Part shown: positions 1-11,491 of the stretch, one piece after another
How the letters are laid out: each line of letters begins with the position of its first letter
How positions within the stretch are numbered: position 1 is the first letter of the stretch
Assembly: GCA_013146195.2 (NCBI GenBank)
Contig: CM028381.1
Coordinates: 62,192,744 to 62,256,743 of the forward strand
Direction of reading: 5' to 3'
DNA from: Codonopsis lanceolata
Lineage: Eukaryota > Streptophyta > Magnoliopsida > Asterales > Campanulaceae
DNA length: 64,000 bases
Translations under genes and position numbers: made by a program
Notes under the pieces: model-generated
Told to the model about the DNA's origin: nothing
Database searches by the model: none
What the model saw: the letters and a program-made list of their open reading frames with translations, nothing else

Positions 1-2
1 AG

Positions 3-1049
3 ATGAAGGGCCTATGGGATGAAAGTGCTGCTTTGGACACGGTCACTGCTTGTTCTTGTCACAATTGTAACTTTGGATCTGTTATAGCACAAAACACTAG
101 GGAACAAAGAAATAAGTTAATACAATTTCTTATGGGTTTACATGATAGCTACACAAATATAAGGGGTCAGATCTTAAGGATGAAACCACTTCCTAGCATT
201 GGTGAATACTACAAGATTAGGAATGAATAATATTTGAGAATAGGCCATGTTTCTGAATTCAATGTCATAGCAGCAAATGTTTATAAGGACCACATTAAAG
301 GGGATAACAAAGTGACTCGAAACTATAGAAATAACAGTAACAAAGCTGGTTGTGTAAAGACTCCTTTTAAGAAGGGGATTTATTGCAATTACTGCAATAA
401 GGAAGGACACACTAAGGCTGAGTGCTACAAACTCCATGGGTTTCCACCAGGGCATCCTGCCAATGATAATCACAAACAATACAAGGGAAATCAAAATGAA
501 GGGCAAAAATTCTCAAATGGTGGTAATAGGAATTATGGATCAAAGGCTATGCAGGTACAAATTAAACAAGAAGAAGGGAAGACTACACAAACAGAGATTG
601 AGCATCTCAAAGCTCAACTTAGTGAGGTCATGAAAATGTTGAAAGGACAGAAGCATCCAGAGGAACATCTTGCAGCCTTTGTATCCACCTCCAGTACCCA
701 TTTTACAGGTACAACTTTTCCAAATCACTATTATGATAAATTTGTTGCGTCTGTTCACAATTACGATGTTGTTGCTTGGGTGATAGATACAGGTTCCACA
801 GACCACATATGCATTTCCATTCAACTCATGTATTATGTTGTTGAGTTGTCTAAGACAATCATTTTGTCTCTCCCTAATGGTAATCATGCTACTGTTATTT
901 ACAAGGGATCTGTCTATTTGAACCCTTTCTTGACCCTTCATGATGTCCTTTTTGTTCCCACTTTTAGGTTCAATATTCTCTCAATTTCTAAATTGCTTAC
1001 ACAGAATCCATACATTGTTGAATTTGATAAGTACAAATGTACTTTCTAG
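3..1049 (+). pseudogene. copia gag-protease remnant
   Basis: The frame is open from the window edge to 1049 except for one TAA at 228-230. The first part (LIQFLMGLHDSYTNIRGQIL) matches the C-terminal part of copia gag (UBN2/DUF4219 type). A CX2CX4HX4C zinc knuckle, CNYCNKEGHTKAEC, follows near 384-425 and would bind element RNA in the particle. An aspartic protease signature, WVIDTGSTDHIC, lies near 778-813 and would cut the polyprotein. The frame ends at a TAG at 1047-1049, where the polyprotein should run on into integrase. It cannot make a working polyprotein. The family call is secure; the copy is dead. Confidence 0.87.
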
Positions 1050-1149
1050 GACCAGTTGCAGAAGATTATAGCCACTGGTGGCCTGTAAGGAAGGTTGTTT
1101 CTGTTACAAGGACAACACTCTGGTAACAAGACTTCTGGTTGTAATCTTG

Positions 1150-2060
1150 CTGGCCATGTTGCTACCACTTTAACAAATCAATCTTCTGAGCTTTGGCATA
1201 GAAGATTAGGGCACTCTTCTCTGTATACTTTGAAGAAAATTCCCTAATTGTCTTATATTTTTCATTCCAAGACAATGAGCTTTGATTGTATTTCATTTTG
1301 TTCTGAATGACCTATTGCTAAGCAGCATAAACTCTCATGTCCTATTAGCAATTCTCACAGTAGTAAATGTTTTGATCTCATTCACTGTGACCTATGGGGT
1401 CCATATAGAGTCTCTACTATGAATGGTTGTAAATACTTTCTCACTATTGTTGATGATCATTCTAGATGTGTTTGGAAATTCTTACTTTCTACCAAATTTC
1501 ATGTCTTCAAACTGTTAAAGAACTTTACTACTTATGTCCACACTCAGTTTCAGACCAGCATCAAAACATTTAGGTCTGATCATGGTACTGAATTTTTCAA
1601 CCAAGAAGTGGTTCCTTTCCTAGTAAGCCTAGGCATTACTCATCAGCCATCTTGCCCCATCATTCCTCAACAAAATGGCATTGCAGAGAGAAAACATAAA
1701 CATCTTCTTGAAATGACTAGAGCCTTAAGATTCCAGGCAGGCCTCCCTAAGCACTTCTGGGGTTGCTGCCTCCTCACTGCAACATATTTGATTAATAAAC
1801 TTCCTACTAGTGCCACTGTATTTCAAATTCCCTTTGAAATATTACACCACACCAAACTTGACTATTCTCATTTGAAGGCATTTGGTTGTCTATGATATGC
1901 CTCATTTCATCACCCTTATAAATTAGAACCCAGGGCCATTAAATTATTGTTTCTTTTCTATCCACCTAGACACAAAGGCTACCTTCTATATAACCTACAC
2001 ACCAAAACCACTTTCATCAGTAAACATGTCATCTTCCATGAGCATATTTTCCCTTTTATC
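1150..2060 (+). pseudogene. copia integrase remnant
   Basis: A GAG-pre-integrase signature (ELWHRRLGHSS) lies near 1189-1221. The integrase catalytic core follows, with DLWGP, FLTIVDDHSR and FRSDHGTEF and the downstream E of the DDE triad in the IPQQNGIAERKHKH segment. The longest open stretch is 1419-1895. Stops occur at about 1244 and 1307 and again at 1893-1895, after which the typical C-terminal text (YPPRHKGYLLY, FISKHVIFHE) continues in another frame to about 2060. In a live element this enzyme inserts the cDNA. Here it is interrupted at both ends. Confidence 0.85.
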
Positions 2061-2369
2061 TCTCAACCACTTTCAATTCCCATATTTGTTCAACCTACCA
2101 GTCCCATACCATGTCCTATTGATGACCTTACCTTTCCTACCTCAGCTCCTACTTCCCATCATTCATCTCCTACTTCTTCTCTTTCTCTTTCTCTTCTTCC
2201 TTCTCTTCCAATTCCTCATTCTCATCTAATTCCTCCTCATCCTCTTAGGAAGTCCACCAGACCTAGAGCCCTTTCTGTCTTTCTTAAGGATTTTGTTGTC
2301 CCCCCTTACATAAACCCAAAGCTTGTTCTCACACATCATTCATCAATGCATTAAGTAGTCATGTAGAGC

Positions 2370-3230
2370 CTACATCTTACACTCAAGTAGTGAAGCATCA
2401 ACATTGGGTTGATGCAATGAATAAGGAATTAACATTTTTGGAGGCAAATCATACTTGGTAGGTGGTTCCTCTCCCACCTGGGAAAAGACATGTGGGGTGT
2501 AAGTGGGTATATAAAGTCAAGTACCTTGCACATGGTAGTATTGAAAGGTATAAGGCAAGATTAGTAGCCAAGGGGTACACACCGTAAGAGGGCATTGATT
2601 AACAGGAAACATTCTCCTCTGTAGCTAAGATTATATCTGTTAGAACCCTTCTTGCTCTTGCTGCTGCTAGAAACTGGGAGGTCCATCAATTGGATGTAAA
2701 TAATGCATTTCTCCATGGGGATTTGGAAGAAGAAGTGTATATGTCTATTCCTTCAGCTATTCTTTTGGTCATTTTCTTTGATGATTTGTAAACTCCATAA
2801 ATCACTATATGGACTCAAGCAGACATCTAGGAAATGTTTTTCCAAACGCACAGAGGCTCTTCTTCAACTTGGTTTTGTTCAGTCTCATGCTGATTACTCA
2901 ATGTTTACCTTAACCAAAGGGTCCTACTTTACTGTCATGCTAGTTTATGTAGATGACATTATAGTCACAGGCAATGATCCTTCTGCCATTGCATCTCTCA
3001 AACAGTTTCTGGATGTCAAGTTCAACACTAAAAACCTAGGTCCCATAAAGTATTATTTGGGCATTGAAGTATCCAGATCTTCTAAAAGGTTTCACATATG
3101 CCAAAGAAAGTATGCACTTGACTTGATTGCCACTGTTGGGCTTTATCATGCTAAACCACTCTACATTCCATTGGATCCCAAAGAGAAGCTTTTGTCCAAA
3201 GAGAAGGGACTCTGTAAGTCCCAGTTGGTA
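2370..3230 (+). pseudogene. copia reverse transcriptase remnant
   Basis: Conserved copia RT text is readable in pieces: HWVDAMNKEL near 2400, GCKWVYKVKY near 2500, RYKARLVAKGYTP, then WEVHQLDVNNAFLHGDLEEEVYM with one catalytic Asp, and YVDDIIVTGND near 2945-2977 with the other two. The longest open part is 2703-3239. Stops break it at about 2459 and 2586 and a frameshift follows the FLHGDL motif. The text stops after the YLGIEV and LDPKEKL segments. The next expected block (YRRLVGRLIYL-type) is absent, so about 70 residues are lost where the insert begins. Confidence 0.87.
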
Positions 3231-3231
3231 A

Positions 3232-4005
3232 TAAAATAAGGCTAGAGGGGGTGAATAGCCTTTTTAAAACTTTAGGGGTTGTTTTGAAAACCTTGAAAAG
3301 TTACAGCATAAATTGTAAATTTAACAGCAGCTGATGAACAAAAATGGTTTTCTTTGATCACTAATGTATATGGACTGAATTGAATAACAAAGTATAAGAC
3401 AACTAAGTAAATGATTTAAGAATGTGACTGGCTGACACTTAAGTAGATAAAAGCTGCTTAAATGTTAGAACAGTTATATTAGCTGCAAAATAAAAGACAG
3501 AGTATTTGGAGTGGTTCACACTATAAACTGCTACGTCCACTACCAAGTTGGTCAAACTTGGATTTTGAAGTGCACTAAGATTATATATATTCTAAGTGGT
3601 CACTAACGGATCAATGTACAACAAAAATCAGTGTTTGATGAGTATGATTAATAAACAATCAAACTCATGCAACAATCAAATGTTCCTTAAACATTCGAAA
3701 GAATGAAGGAACAATCGAAACAATGATTTTTTAAACAAAAACTAGAAAAGAATGATATGTGAGAAACTATCTAGTAAGTGTTTGAGAGAAGAAGCTCTTC
3801 AAAGAAAGATTAAAGTTTGGAGTTTGAATGAAGGCTTCAACGTATTTGTCTATATCAGTGTGCTTTGAGGATTTGAGATTTATGAATTCAGTGCATGTAA
3901 TTCTGCGAAGTTCTTCTTCAATCCTTGCTTCATACATTTTATAGAGGTTTTCAAATTTGGAGTTGTTTGAGAGAGCAAGGTTGAATCTTGAGTTTTTTTT
4001 TTTTG
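3232..4005. other. Foreign insert of unknown class inside copia pol
   Basis: Copia protein text stops near 3230 and resumes near 4008. The 0.77 kb between is unrelated AT-rich DNA with no credible reading frame. It begins with a GAGGGGGTGAATAG-like sequence (from about 3244), includes CTACGTCCACTACCAAGTTGG near 3530-3550, and ends in a 12-T run at 3993-4004. A poly-T run at one edge suggests a short retroposed element, but I see no target duplication or promoter boxes. The missing RT block means the event also removed, or followed, a deletion. The class is unresolved. Confidence 0.55.
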
Positions 4006-4007
4006 AT

Positions 4008-4690
4008 GAAGTGCTTACTGACATCATCAAGGCCTCTCCTAGTCTTGGCATGTTTATCTCTTCATCCACTGATTTTAAGCTTAAGTCTTATTGTGATAGT
4101 TACTGGGGTGGTAATCCAAATGACAGGAAGTCTGTCTCTAGCTGTTGCCTCATGTTGGGAGACTCTCTGTTGTCTTTGTTGTCCAAGAAACAGTCTGTCA
4201 CAGCCAAGTCATCCGCAAAGGGTGAGTATAGAGCATTAGCCACTGTTAGCAATAAGGTCCTTTGGCTTCATGCTCTTCTCAAAGATCTACAGGTTTCTAT
4301 CCCCTTGTCTGTTCCTGTTTACTGTGACAGCTCTGCTGCTATTGCCATTGCTTCCAATCCAGTCTACCATGCCAGAACAAAGCACATTGAGTTAGCTAGA
4401 CTGCTATTTTGTCAGATAAAAGGTCCAGCAGGGTCTACTCAAACCCTAGTATATTCCTTCTAAACTCCAAGTGGAAGATATATTTACCAAATCTCTTTGT
4501 AAAACCCCTCATTGCTTTCTTTTATCCAAGCTGAAAGTGTTTGCTTTGCCCCCACTTTCAGCTATGATGGGTATTGACATTAGTGTTGCTCAGCATCAAG
4601 CACACAAAGTTCAGTCTCAGCGTATGAAGAAAGACATACAGAAGTTTCATATGACAACCAAAGCTCCATTTATTGATGTATGGAGATGAG
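4008..4690 (+). pseudogene. copia RNase H remnant
   Basis: After the insert, text typical of the end of copia pol resumes: KASPSLGMFISSS, SYCDSYWGGNPNDRKSVSS with a catalytic Asp, SLLSKKQSVTAKSSAKGEYR with the catalytic Glu, VYCDSSAAIAIASNPVYHARTKHIE with another Asp, and the tail VEDIFTKSL. The main frame is open to 4463 and the tail continues in another frame from 4471 to 4689, so a frameshift separates them. RNase H would degrade the RNA strand during reverse transcription. It is cut off from its RT by the insert. Confidence 0.85.
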
Positions 4691-4702
4691 TTCTAATTCT
4701 TC

Positions 4703-4918
4703 TGTTATGATAGTTGGTTAACTAAAGGATGTTAATGTAATTTAGTCAGTCCACTTGGTTATGTTAGTTAGATGAGGGCACCTTTGTAATCTTAATTTTC
4801 ATTAAGTTAGGGGCAGTTTTAACAATGTATAAATACACTGCTATGTTAATCTCTCTGTAATCAAGAAAGTTAATACAATCAATCGAAATCCCCAACTTCC
4901 AAAACTATTTATGATTTG
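4703..4918 (+). repeat. copia 3' LTR (probable)
   Basis: A purine-rich stretch before 4690 is followed by TGTTATGATAGTTGG, a typical copia LTR start. A TATAAATA box lies at 4828-4835 and a short transcribed region follows. The right limit is the junction with element A at 4919. The second LTR is outside the window, so the exact ends are inferred. The length of about 216 bp is on the short side. Confidence 0.6.
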
Positions 4919-5593
4919 TGACACCTGGCTTTCAACGTGTCCGTAGATCCTCGAAGCCCAACTCTGCTAGGTAAATGAACAAACGTGAACTAGACAGGCA
5001 CTCCTGCAGGCCCTCCTGTAAATCAAGATACAAATTAACAGATGAGTAAGCAATTTGGCGAGTTTTGGCTAGAGAATTAGATTGCGCATACCTCTCTCCA
5101 TATTTTACCAAGCTTTTATATGCACCGGAAGGCATGACCGCCAATAACCATGAATAACCACCCATGATTGGCATTAACTGCCCATGATCTCTATTAACCG
5201 CCCATAAATGTCATTAACTACTCCACAAACGGTCATGACTTTTAATGAAAACGCATTTAACTAGCCCACTAATGACAACGGATTATCCAGAGAATTTGCC
5301 GGTCATTATCGCTAGCTAAGATTTTCGCTCGGGTGTGACCACCCTCAACTAATAACTTGATCTTTCCCGGACATGAATGTCCTCAACTGGTAGCGGCTCT
5401 TTCTGACGAAGACGAGCAATCATGCTCGTTTATCGATGTTGCTCGCTTAGCTGAGCCCCCATCTCGCAAGTAGCTTACCTGAAAAAAGCTAAGGTTTTTC
5501 CCGCTTGCTCGCGTAACACCTTTGCTCGCTTGCTCAGCAGAAATACGCTTGACACGTGGCTCATGGCTTGGGCCTATTGGGCCATGCAGCTCA
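4919..5593 (-). repeat. Element A 3' LTR (left copy)
   Basis: This 675 bp copy aligns from end to end with 15777-16461. It begins TGACACCTGG and ends GCAGCTCA. On the element's own (minus) strand a TATAAAA box lies at 5114-5120. The LTR would carry the polyadenylation region of the element transcript. Confidence 0.9.
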
Positions 5594-5611
5594 GTAGCCC
5601 CCAACTCCTTG
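5594..5611 (-). promoter_or_regulatory. Element A polypurine tract
   Basis: Immediately inside the 3' LTR the plus strand reads GTAGCCCCCAACTCCTTG. On the element strand this is a purine-rich run ending at the LTR, the expected primer for plus-strand DNA synthesis. A similar pyrimidine run follows the LTR of element B at 22593. Confidence 0.7.
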
Positions 5612-5872
5612 TCTTACCGAGTATTCATGCTCGTGACGAGGAGGTATCCAAAAAATTCAAAGCACATTTCTCTCAAATAATTTTGAAGCCAAAAAGCTGA
5701 ATAGGCGGCAATTCATGAAGCATCTTAAGGAAGCATTTCTTGAAAGCACGAACGCCACCGCCTTGACCGAAAAAGGTGCCAAATTCCTTATGTCCATTAA
5801 ATGCTGCCTCGTTCCCCGCGCCTCGTACTTGGGGCCCAATGATTTGATCCCTCAACCGACGGTTTTGCTGGG

Positions 5873-5880
5873 TATAAAAA
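5873..5880 (+). promoter_or_regulatory. TATA box for the antisense gene of element A
   Basis: GGGTATAAAAAGC lies about 490 bp upstream of the aORF start codon, on the strand opposite to gag-pol. A leader follows that ends in a pyrimidine-rich acceptor CCTGTAG (AG at 6360-6361), one base before the ATG. The arrangement implies an independent antisense promoter and a 5'-UTR intron. No promoter evidence beyond sequence is available. Confidence 0.6.
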
Positions 5881-6361
5881 GCGGAACCTTCCTCTTTTTA
5901 CCACTTTACACATCCTACGATTCTCAAGCGCTTGAAGGAAAGAAGAACAGACGAAGAATTCTGCAATTTCTCACCACGAGCCGATTCTCAGATTCATCTT
6001 TTCTCAAGACTTTTGAAAGCAAGATCGAAATTCTCCAAAACTTCCATGTATTTCACATCTCCTTTCTCATTCCTCCACTGTATTGTCTTTTCTTGATTTC
6101 TGAATTAGGGTTTATGCTACTTAAACCCCCTTTCTGTTTTTCTGTAAATTGTTCATCCAGTTGACGTAATAAACCAAAATCCAATCCCCTTTGCTTTTCA
6201 CGAACTACCAGCCCTTTTCAATCCAGACCGAGGGAATCGAGAAATCCATGATCAGTACCCCGTTTGCTGATCTCGCAACCTGTTTACCACAGTCAATTTC
6301 TTTTTGTCGCACTTCACCCAATCAATGTCTAACCTGCACTTCTCGATTCCTCTTCCTGTAG

Positions 6362-9033
6362 GATGTCTAGCGAAGAAAATGTCTCCCAAATTGAAGGTCG
6401 GAGCTACGACCATGGAGCTCCAGAAGAAATGCCTCCATCCTCGACCTCGTCTTCTGGAGAGAGCGAGCAAGACGTGATCCTATTAATTACTTGCCGAAGA
6501 AAACCCGTACCATTGATCGAGCAATCAATGAACAGTGGTCCCCAAATCCCTTGCGAAAATGCGCGAGCAGACGATCTTCCTCATCTGAACGACCAACTAC
6601 CCGGACCAAGCCAAACTTTATTCATTCCTGCCCCTTCATATTCCTCCCCCTCAATCAGGTGGGAAGACTTGAATTCCGAGGAAGAGGTTTGTACCTGGTT
6701 CTACTCGTTAGGAATGGACCCCAAACTTTACCGTATTCGCGCCTTTAACTTAGACATAGACAATGAGGGCCACAACTTTCAGGGAGACAAAATGGTATTT
6801 TATTTCGACTTCTTTCAAGTCGGGCTCCGTCTCCCTCTCGTCCCATTCATCGTAGAATTAATGAATGCATCTAATACTCTTCCCTGCGACTTAACTTTAA
6901 CCACCGTTAGGTTCCTAGTGTCTTTCACTGTAGCTTGCCGGTCACTCGGGTTTGAGCCCGATATGACTTTATTCCGTAAATTTTTCCTCCTCTCTCTTGA
7001 CAAGAAAACTGGCCGCATCAACAGCCGTTCCAACCACGGATTCTTCAAACTTCTCACTGATGGTCCCAAAAAGGTCGATGGCTGGGATTCGAAGGCTTTG
7101 CTCGTTGAATCGAGCATTGGCTGGCCCTTTGCACCCTACATCAGCGACTACGGTCTTCCCGAACACGAAAACACGCCTACCGAGCTGGGGAACCCCGAAT
7201 AGTCAAAGCTTTTAGGAAGTTACTAGGAGCAAAGGAAGGGCGAGCTGGACATTAATTTGTGCTGGACTGGCGAGTTCTCACTTTCGACCTTGGTCTTCTA
7301 CGATCTGCTGGGATCTCCAACCTTCCCATTGAAGGAGTTGAACCCCGAGTTGTTATCGATCCAGAAACTCCCCATCCATACTGGGGCTCTTGCCATGGAA
7401 ATAAATTTCCTAGTGAGTGCGAGGATTGTGCTCGTGCCGGAGCTCTCTGCCGACCTTCTTTCTCGCTCTCTGGTTGCATTTCAACTGCTTACTTCATCAC
7501 CCTTTTTAATAACTTTACAAATCTATGCTTTTCCCTGGTTAACATTCTCTTGATTTTATGCAGATATGAGGCAATTGACAGACGTGAGCAAGTTCATGCA
7601 GGCTGCGAAGAAGAGCGCCAACAAGCGAGCTAAACACTTGTCAAGCCGGCCCTATCAATCTTCCAACGTCCCGCCAACACTTCAAGCCGAGGAACCAAAC
7701 GCGGCAAGAACCCGAGCCCGGTGCCAACTGCGCAACAACTTTTATCCCAAGACTGCAGCGAGAAACGGTAAACGTCTCCCCGCAAGTCATCAATGTCGAA
7801 CCAACTGAAAGCCCGAGGAGGAGCAGACACCGGGCAGACAAAGTTGTAATGGAAGAAAGTACTCCCCAACTCCCCTCCTGGCAGAAAGAAGATTTTGTTA
7901 TGCCCGATGACCAACCCAAAGCGGCTGCCCTCATTAGGGAGCTCGCCAAGGTACCAGACCTCCACAATATCGCCATACACAAAAGAAGTGGTTTCCAGGC
8001 CACTACTGGACTTGGCTTGATGAAACGGCTCCATCATAGTGGAATCCAGAAAAAGTACGCCGACCAAGCGAGCTCGGTCTTAATTGGAGAGATAGGAATG
8101 TGTATGACCGAGGTAATGCTATCCTCTTATCACTTGTCTTCCTTCCCTTTCTCTCGCTTTTAATCTACAACTTTTCTAACAGATTGCCAACAAGTTCCAT
8201 TTTGTGTATGAGCGCCTGATAACCAACCTCAACAAAAACACTACTCTTACTGCCGAGAAGGATACCCTAGCCACTGAGAAGAATGCCCTGGAAGAAAAGA
8301 TTAAATGCATCCAGGCCGACCTCAAGAATACGGAGGAATCCCTTACAAGCAAGGTGACCGATCTATCCCAGATCGAAGCCGAGAAGAAGGCCTTGGAATC
8401 TTCAGCTGAGCCTTTCCAAGAAATCGGAAGAAGCCGCCCTTAACAACATAGCCGGGGTGCGCAGGGAACTTCGTGCCTGCCAAGGTGATCTGGAAGCTGC
8501 GAATGCCACCATCACCAATCTCGAGCAAAAGCTAGCAGAGACCGGCTCTTTAACCAGTGAGGAGCAGAAACGACAAATCATTGAAGATTATAAGAGCTCG
8601 AGCGACTTCGCCAACAGTGTTGAAGGTGAGGCTTACCCATTTTTCTTACAGGGCATGAACCACGTCCTAAGGCAGATTGCTTGCAGCGGGCTGGAAATTC
8701 GCCCCGAGCAACTCACTGAATGGGGAGCCAATCCATTATTTTGCTCGTCTGCTCGCCCCGGCCACTCCCTCGTGCCTTTTAATGAAGATGAACTTGAGTC
8801 ATTGGCCGAGACCGAATACTGAGAAGGGCCTATCCCCGTGGAACCCCCCTCCTGTCACTAATCCCACTGTTACCGAGCTCATGACAGAAATTTGGAGGTC
8901 TCAAGCTCCCCCATCAACCACTGACACTGCCCAAGGCCAAGCCGACGATGAAGTCACAATTCTAGCGACAACTGAAGGAACCGAGGAACGTGCTCCCTCT
9001 GCAAACGAGAACAATGTTGCTCCGTGTGCTTGA
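6362..9033 (+). pseudogene. Element A antisense gene (aORF), PF04195-like, broken
   Basis: Exon 1 starts at ATG 6363 and carries the domain Pfam lists as 'putative gypsy type transposon' (PF04195-like), with FYFDFFQVGLRLPL near 6799-6840. A cysteine block YWGSCHGNKF...CEDCARAGALC lies near 7380-7450. Intron 1 is 7473-7563 and intron 2 is 8113-8182, both GT-AG. Exon 3 is coiled-coil rich and contains the conserved FFLQGMNHVLR and LSPWNPP segments. Compared with the intact homologue in element B it has a frameshift near 7200, a TAA at 7253-7255 and frameshifts near 7800, 8430 and 8820. It faces the end of pol. Its function is unknown in the whole family; it is not a demonstrated transposase. 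Confidence 0.82.
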
Positions 9034-9537
9034 AATTACGATGGCATACGTGCCTCTCTGGCCTCCGTGCCTTGTCTCAAAACAATTTATTTTTACGTCT
9101 GTAATATTTCAACTTGCTTTTCTTTATCTTTGGATGACTGCATTATACAAGTTTTTCTCGAACAAAATAATCCTTTACTCGCTCTAAAGCGATCACTATT
9201 TAGCCAAGTCCCACTCGAACACCAACTCTTCTACGAGCATAAAGCCCTCTATGCTCGTAAAAAGAGGCTAATTCGAGAACCGGGAAACCTCTCCTCAAAT
9301 CTTCTCGAACATAAAGCCCTTTATGCTCGAAGAAAGACTTAAGGAGATATTCAACTCGAACACCAACTCTTTAACCGAGCAAGAAAAAGCTCATGCTCGA
9401 TAAAGAGTAATCGAGAAAACAACAAAAACCAACTCGAAGACTAGCTTTCCAAACATAAGGTTGAAAAGACAATCGAGTTTCACCATTATTAATTTGTTAT
9501 AAGAAAAAGGATCAAAGAATTACATATTGCAAATCAA
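9034..9537. repeat. Convergent spacer of element A with short inverted repeats
   Basis: This spacer lies between the 3' ends of the aORF and pol. It holds repeated CTCGAACACCAACTCTT words (about 9207 and 9354) and hairpin-like CGAGCATAAAGCCCTCTATGCTCG stretches, here split as CGAGCATAAAG then CCCTCTATGCTCG (about 9235-9258), with a second copy near 9307-9330. No open frame is supported. Such hairpins at a convergent junction could act in 3'-end formation; that is inference. Confidence 0.55.
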
Positions 9538-10500
9538 TTACCAATAGTATTTCTTCAAATGATCCGCATGCCAGGGATGCTTTAACTCGTCACCATCCTC
9601 TGTTCGCAACATGTAAGTGCCTTCCTTAATGATCCTCGAAATCTGAAAAGGACCTTCCCAGTTTGGTGACAGCTTTCCCCATTCAGCTCGATGACCCGTT
9701 GCTTCAATTTTACGAAGGACCCAATCCCCCACAGCAAATGATCGACCACGAACCCTTTTATCGTGGTGAGCTTTTGCTCGCTGCTTGTAATTTGCCATTC
9801 TCATCTTGGCTTCCAACCGTTTTTCCTCCAATAAATCCAAATCGGCTGCTCGAGCTATGTTATTAGACTCACCATTGTAGTTTAAAACTCTATGCGTGGG
9901 CAAATACATCTCTACTGGAGCCATTGCATCAGACCCATAAGCTAAAGAAAAAGTTGTTTCACCTGTTGGACCCCTTACTTGTTGTTCTAACCGCCCACAA
10001 GGCTGAAGGCAGCTCGTCTACCCATCTTCCTGCTTTTTCTTCCAAATTCCTTTTTAAAACGTGCAAAATTTGTTTATTTGCAGCCTCAGCCTGCCCATTA
10101 CCTTGTGGATATGCCACAGATGACTGCCAATGCTTCACCCTCATCTGCTTGCATGCCTTAGTAAACTTTTCGAGAACTGAGTCCCATGATCAGACACAAT
10201 TGCTCGCGGGACTCCAAACCGACACCATATGTGCTCATGAACAAAGTCGATAACATTTACCTCGCTTATGGTTGCCAGTGGTTTCGCCTCCACCCATTTC
10301 GTAAAATAATCAACAACTACTGCGTACTTGAATTTTGAGCGAGCTACGGGAAAAGGACCAATCAAGTCTATTCCCCACATATCAAAAGGCCATGAGGCTA
10401 TAACAGGAGTTTGCTCGGTAGATGGCAAACGTGGAATATCCGCATAACGCTGACACTTGTCACATCGACGAACATACATCTCAGCATCTCCGTCGCAGGG
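9538..10500 (-). pseudogene. Element A integrase, frameshifted
   Basis: Three minus-strand pieces make up one integrase. 10479-10141 holds the core start (CDKCQRYADIPR, MWGIDLIGPFP, VDYFTKWVEAKPLA, AIVSDHGTQF). 10144-9959 holds KHWQSSVAYPQGNGQAEAAN, with the catalytic Glu. 9924-9538 holds the C-terminal domain (YKQRAKAHHDKRVRGR, WEGPFQI, HPWHADHLKKYYW). Breaks lie near 10480, 10140 and 9950. It would insert element cDNA into host DNA. The end at 9538 leaves about 500 bp before the convergent aORF. Confidence 0.88.
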
Positions 10501-11491
10501 TTATCCAATAAAATCCAGCTGCTAACACTTTCTCAGCTAATGACCGCTGACCAGGGTGACCTCCACATTTGCCTTCGTGCACTTCGCCCAAGATTCCCTC
10601 CGTCATTTCTGGTCGCACACACCTTAACAGAGGTCGGGTGTAAGATCTCCGATATAAAATGTTATCCAAAACAAGATAACGACATGATCGCTTTTGGATG
10701 GTTCTAGCTTCCTTCTTATCTTCAGGTAACACCCCGTGCTTGATGTAAGCCCGAAGATCATCTATCCAACATTTTGTAGCCGGTTCTATATCCATAACTA
10801 CTTCCTTCTCGATGACAGGAATCTCCAGATGCTCGATCATGACTCCAGGATGTAGAGATTGAATTTCATCCTCAGCCATCTTCGAAAGGTAATCTGCTCG
10901 CATGTTATCCTCTCGAGCAATTCTCACTAATTCCCAATAATCAAAGTCCTTTAAAATTTCCTTTACCATCGCACAATAACGAACCAAGATTGGATGATGC
11001 ACTGCATAATCTCCCTTGACTTGATTTACCACCAATTGGGAGTCACAATATACAACCACTGCACGCACTCTAATGTCTTGTGCGAGCTCGAGCCCAGCAA
11101 TCAAAGCTTCATACTCGGCCTGATTGTTGGAAGCTAGGAATTTGAAGCGCAATGCCTTCTCAAATTCCACATCTTGCTCCGGTGGAACTAACACTAAACC
11201 AGCACCACTCCCAAATCGACTAGCTGAACCATCAACATGGAGCTCCCAACAATATTCTGGCCTCGGCTTTGGACTTACACTGCTCGTCATTGTTGTTTTA
11301 CCCACAATTTCTTTCTCGTCAGAATTCTTGAAACTTGTTTCAGCCACAAAATCTGCTAATGCTTGCGCTTTGATCGCTCGCCGAGGTTGATAGTCGATGT
11401 CAAACTCGGTTAACTCGATCGACCAAGTAAGTAAACGACCAGAAGTATCTGGCTTGTGCAAAATCTTTCTCAAAGGTAAATCCGTGTACAC
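10481..11491 (-). CDS. Element A second RNase H and integrase zinc-binding region (partial pol)
   Basis: This 336-codon open piece begins with the tail of the first, degenerate gypsy RNase H (LLTWSIELTEFDIDYQPR, ALADFVAE). It continues with a second RNase H: WELHVDGSASRFGSGAG (Asp), NQAEYEALIAGL (Glu), VYCDSQLVVNQV (Asp) and DNMRADYLSKMA (Asp). It ends in the integrase zinc-binding lead-in HEGKCGGHPGQRSLAEKV. A second RNase H in this place is characteristic of Tat elements. The catalytic residues are present, but frameshifts on both sides separate it from RT and from the integrase core. Confidence 0.87.
   Translation of the reverse strand: MYTDLPLRKILHKPDTSGRLLTWSIELTEFDIDYQPRRAIKAQALADFVAETSFKNSDEKEIVGKTTMTSSVSPKPRPEYCWELHVDGSASRFGSGAGLVLVPPEQDVEFEKALRFKFLASNNQAEYEALIAGLELAQDIRVRAVVVYCDSQLVVNQVKGDYAVHHPILVRYCAMVKEILKDFDYWELVRIAREDNMRADYLSKMAEDEIQSLHPGVMIEHLEIPVIEKEVVMDIEPATKCWIDDLRAYIKHGVLPEDKKEARTIQKRSCRYLVLDNILYRRSYTRPLLRCVRPEMTEGILGEVHEGKCGGHPGQRSLAEKVLAAGFYWITLRRRC

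Larger units (their letters stand above)
1..4918 (+). mobile_element. Ty1/copia LTR retrotransposon, 5' end outside the window, decayed
   Basis: Protein remnants appear in copia order on the plus strand: gag with a zinc knuckle, protease, integrase, reverse transcriptase, RNase H, then a TATA-bearing LTR. Integrase before RT is what separates copia from gypsy. The 5' LTR and start of gag lie left of position 1. The coding part has in-frame stops (for example 228-230 and 1893-1895), frameshifts, and a foreign insert of about 0.77 kb between the RT core and RNase H. The right end is the junction with gypsy element A. I could not assign a copia lineage. Confidence 0.9.

Noticed and set aside
3325..3345. 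CTGATGA as a possible hammerhead ribozyme core in the copia insert
   Set aside because: No GAAA core segment with matching stems is visible at proper spacing; CTGATGA alone is expected by chance.
3767..4069. 100-codon minus-strand frame across the copia insert
   Set aside because: It runs over the junction of insert and copia RNase H, has no known motif and is explained by chance in AT-rich DNA.
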